A stretch of 35,206 bases of DNA, taken from a bacterium CG_4_10_14_0_2_um_filter_33_32. Lineage in GTDB: Bacteria > Patescibacteriota > CPR2_A > CG2-30-33-46. The notes beneath the pieces were generated by a model. The model searched no databases and was not told the origin of the DNA. It was given only the letters and a program-made list of their open reading frames with translations. Position 1 is the first letter of the stretch. Each line of letters begins with the position of its first letter. Shown one piece after another: positions 33,798 through 35,206 of this stretch. The DNA lies in contig PFOW01000012.1 of assembly GCA_002792735.1 (NCBI GenBank), forward strand, positions 1 through 35,206, read 5' to 3'. The translations under genes were made by a program, and so were the position numbers.

Positions 33798-33980
33798 ATG
33801 TTTATAGGTTTAATATTAATATTTTGGGGAGGTGTTTGGCTTGCGCAAGAATTTGGTTTTATACCTGCTGATTTGCATATATTTTGGTCAATTTTACTAA
33901 TAGCAATAGGCATATCGATCATGTTTAAAAAAAGAAACACGTGTCTTTGTGATTTTTGGGATAAGGATGATAAAAAATAA
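33798..33980 (+). CDS. small two-helix membrane protein (LiaF-like TM type)
   Basis: A 60 aa protein with two transmembrane helices (LILIFWGGVWLAQEFGF and IFWSILLIAIGISIMF) and a short polar tail containing CLC. The G-x-W-L-x-x-x-G and FWSILLIAIG pattern resembles the membrane half of LiaF/DUF5668 proteins. AAGGGG lies 5 nt before the ATG. Probably co-transcribed with the ATPase; possibly an accessory subunit, but this is a guess. Confidence 0.6.
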   Translation: MFIGLILIFWGGVWLAQEFGFIPADLHIFWSILLIAIGISIMFKKRNTCLCDFWDKDDKK

Positions 33981-34003
33981 ATATTAATAATTTTATTTTA
34001 TTA

Positions 34004-35047
34004 TTAAGTCTTCGCTAATATCTTTTTATAAACCTTGATATAATTTTCTACCATGTGTTCGGAAGAAAATTTTTCTGCTTGCTTACGGCAATTTTCTCTT
34101 TTTAACTCATCAACTTTTTTTACATCTGCCACCATTTGATCTATATTTTCAGAAATATATCCGGATGTTCCGTCAGCGATAATTTCAGGTACGGAGCCGG
34201 CTCTAAAAGCTAATACGGGTGCTCCGCATGCCATTGCTTCAACCATAGTTAAACCAAACGGTTCATCCCATTTAATAGGGAATAGATATGCATATGCGTT
34301 TTGGAAAAGCTCTAATTTTTTATCGTGATCTACTTCTCCTAGATATATTATTTGTTTATTGTCTATTTCCGGCTCTATTTTAAGTTCAAAAAAATCTTTA
34401 TCTTCGTAGTCTATTTTGGATGCCATTATTAACTTCATACCTACTTTTTTGGCAACCTGAATAGCTTCTAGGCAGCCTTTTTGTTGTGCTATTCGGCTAA
34501 AATATAATAAATAATTTCCTTTGGGATTAGGGTTGTAAGTAAACTCATTTAGATTTATTCCATTATAGACGGTAGACAGCCAATTTAATTTAGGCTGATA
34601 TTTGCGTTGGTCATTTGAAATGGAGATGAAATGAGAATTATCAAATCTTGAGAAGAATTTTTTTATAGTCTTAAAATTAAGTATGCCATGAAGAGTTGTT
34701 AGTTTCGGGATATTTATATCCTTGGACGCCATTAACCCAAAGTATTCATTATGATTATGGAATATATCAAAATGATTTTTTAACAAATAGTTTTTAACGA
34801 TATCTGCCGCTAAATCTTGTGACATAAAATAATCATATGGCCAGATATTTTCGGGGTTTGTTCTTATAGCCTCTGAGGATACAGGGATTAATTTGGCGGA
34901 GGTTAGCGAATCCGCGGATGCAAAAAGAGTAACATCAAAGCCTTTTTTTATTAGTCCTTCTACTAAAAGATATATTACCATTTCAGTTCCGCCATAGCGT
35001 GGCGGTGGAACTCTTTCGATCACAGGAGCGAATATAGCTACTTTCAT
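34004..35047 (-). CDS. GT4 glycosyltransferase
   Basis: A 347 aa GT-B enzyme. The N-terminal IFAPVIERVPPPRYGGTEMVIYLLVEGL has the acceptor-side GGTE motif, SISNDQRKYQ follows, and the C-terminal half has YFSRIAQQKGCLEAI, LGEVDHDKK and PIKWDEPFGLTMVEAMACGAPVLAFRAGSVPEI, the E-x7-E nucleotide-sugar site. It resembles GT4 enzymes of exopolysaccharide and trehalose/sucrose-type branches. It stands alone on the minus strand, convergent with the ATPase cluster. Substrate unknown. Confidence 0.85.
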   Translation of the reverse strand: MKVAIFAPVIERVPPPRYGGTEMVIYLLVEGLIKKGFDVTLFASADSLTSAKLIPVSSEAIRTNPENIWPYDYFMSQDLAADIVKNYLLKNHFDIFHNHNEYFGLMASKDINIPKLTTLHGILNFKTIKKFFSRFDNSHFISISNDQRKYQPKLNWLSTVYNGINLNEFTYNPNPKGNYLLYFSRIAQQKGCLEAIQVAKKVGMKLIMASKIDYEDKDFFELKIEPEIDNKQIIYLGEVDHDKKLELFQNAYAYLFPIKWDEPFGLTMVEAMACGAPVLAFRAGSVPEIIADGTSGYISENIDQMVADVKKVDELKRENCRKQAEKFSSEHMVENYIKVYKKILAKT

Positions 35048-35148
35048 TTTCTACAAATTTTTAGATAACCTAATACTAAGCATACAGAGATTTTAAATCA
35101 CGGTCAATTTTTACAATCAAATAATCAGATTTTTCGGAATAAATAATA

Positions 35149-35169
35149 AAAAAACCGCTCTGGTTTTTT
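35149..35169. terminator. A/T-rich terminator hairpin
   Basis: AAAAAACC-GCTCT-GGTTTTTT, usable on either strand. An alternative CGCTC/GAGCG pairing overlaps it. It probably ends a gene lying beyond the window edge. Confidence 0.5.
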
Positions 35170-35206
35170 GATTGAGCGATATTGGTCATTGTATTATTTA
35201 TTTTTG

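Overview
The window is AT-rich (about one third G+C by eye) bacterial DNA. It has compact genes, many ATGA start/stop overlaps, several apparently leaderless promoters, a tmRNA and one tRNA. The gene set (many GT4/GT2 glycosyltransferases, secreted Ig-like and fibre-like proteins, RtcB, ArsP-type permease, small membrane proteins) fits an ultra-small Patescibacteria/CPR-type genome. That assignment is inference; no ribosomal gene is present to fix the lineage.

Layout. 1-2230: a minus-strand operon for a carboxypeptidase-like/lytic transglycosylase fusion, preceded by a consensus promoter, a long structured leader with two mutually exclusive hairpins, and tRNA-Val. 2343-4981: a surface Ig-like protein and a sensor histidine kinase. 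5016-8422: a minus-strand operon of a methyltransferase and three glycosyltransferases, coupled by ATGA overlaps. 8496-9953: a Phd-like antitoxin-domain protein and a tyrosine recombinase. 9954-10526: no protein gene, but a perfect promoter followed by about 385 nt of structured RNA of no class I recognise. 10527-16987: three large cell-surface genes (GT39-like membrane glycosyltransferase, Ig-like plus C39 peptidase, acyltransferase plus DUF2341 plus deacetylase-like). Each is intact only if in-frame UGA codons (five in all, no in-frame UAA/UAG) are read as an amino acid, best fitting Trp. 17020-19629: GtrB-like GT2, FAD-dependent amine-oxidase-like protein, single-domain response regulator.

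19675-24869: tmRNA, then a run of short unrelated plus-strand genes (GIY-YIG, VOC, HEPN-like, methyltransferase, fibre-like surface protein, ABC-2 permease). They are separated by related junctions made of a tmRNA-3'-end-like sequence and/or a hairpin followed at once by an extended -10 promoter. This looks like an accretive cassette array anchored at the tmRNA 3' end. 24866-26541: an ArsR / thioredoxin-like / ArsP-type permease operon with a visible palindromic operator and a broken P-loop kinase remnant upstream. 26637-35206: RtcB, DEAD-box helicase, tautomerase-like protein, a second fibre-like paralogue, DUF3795 protein, P-type cation ATPase, small membrane protein and a GT4 glycosyltransferase.

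The most unusual points are the UGA-containing surface cluster inside a neighbourhood that otherwise uses UGA as a normal stop, the unassigned structured RNA just upstream of it, the tmRNA-anchored cassette junctions, and the switch-like leader of the wall-hydrolase operon. No database search was possible; family names rest on motifs read by eye.
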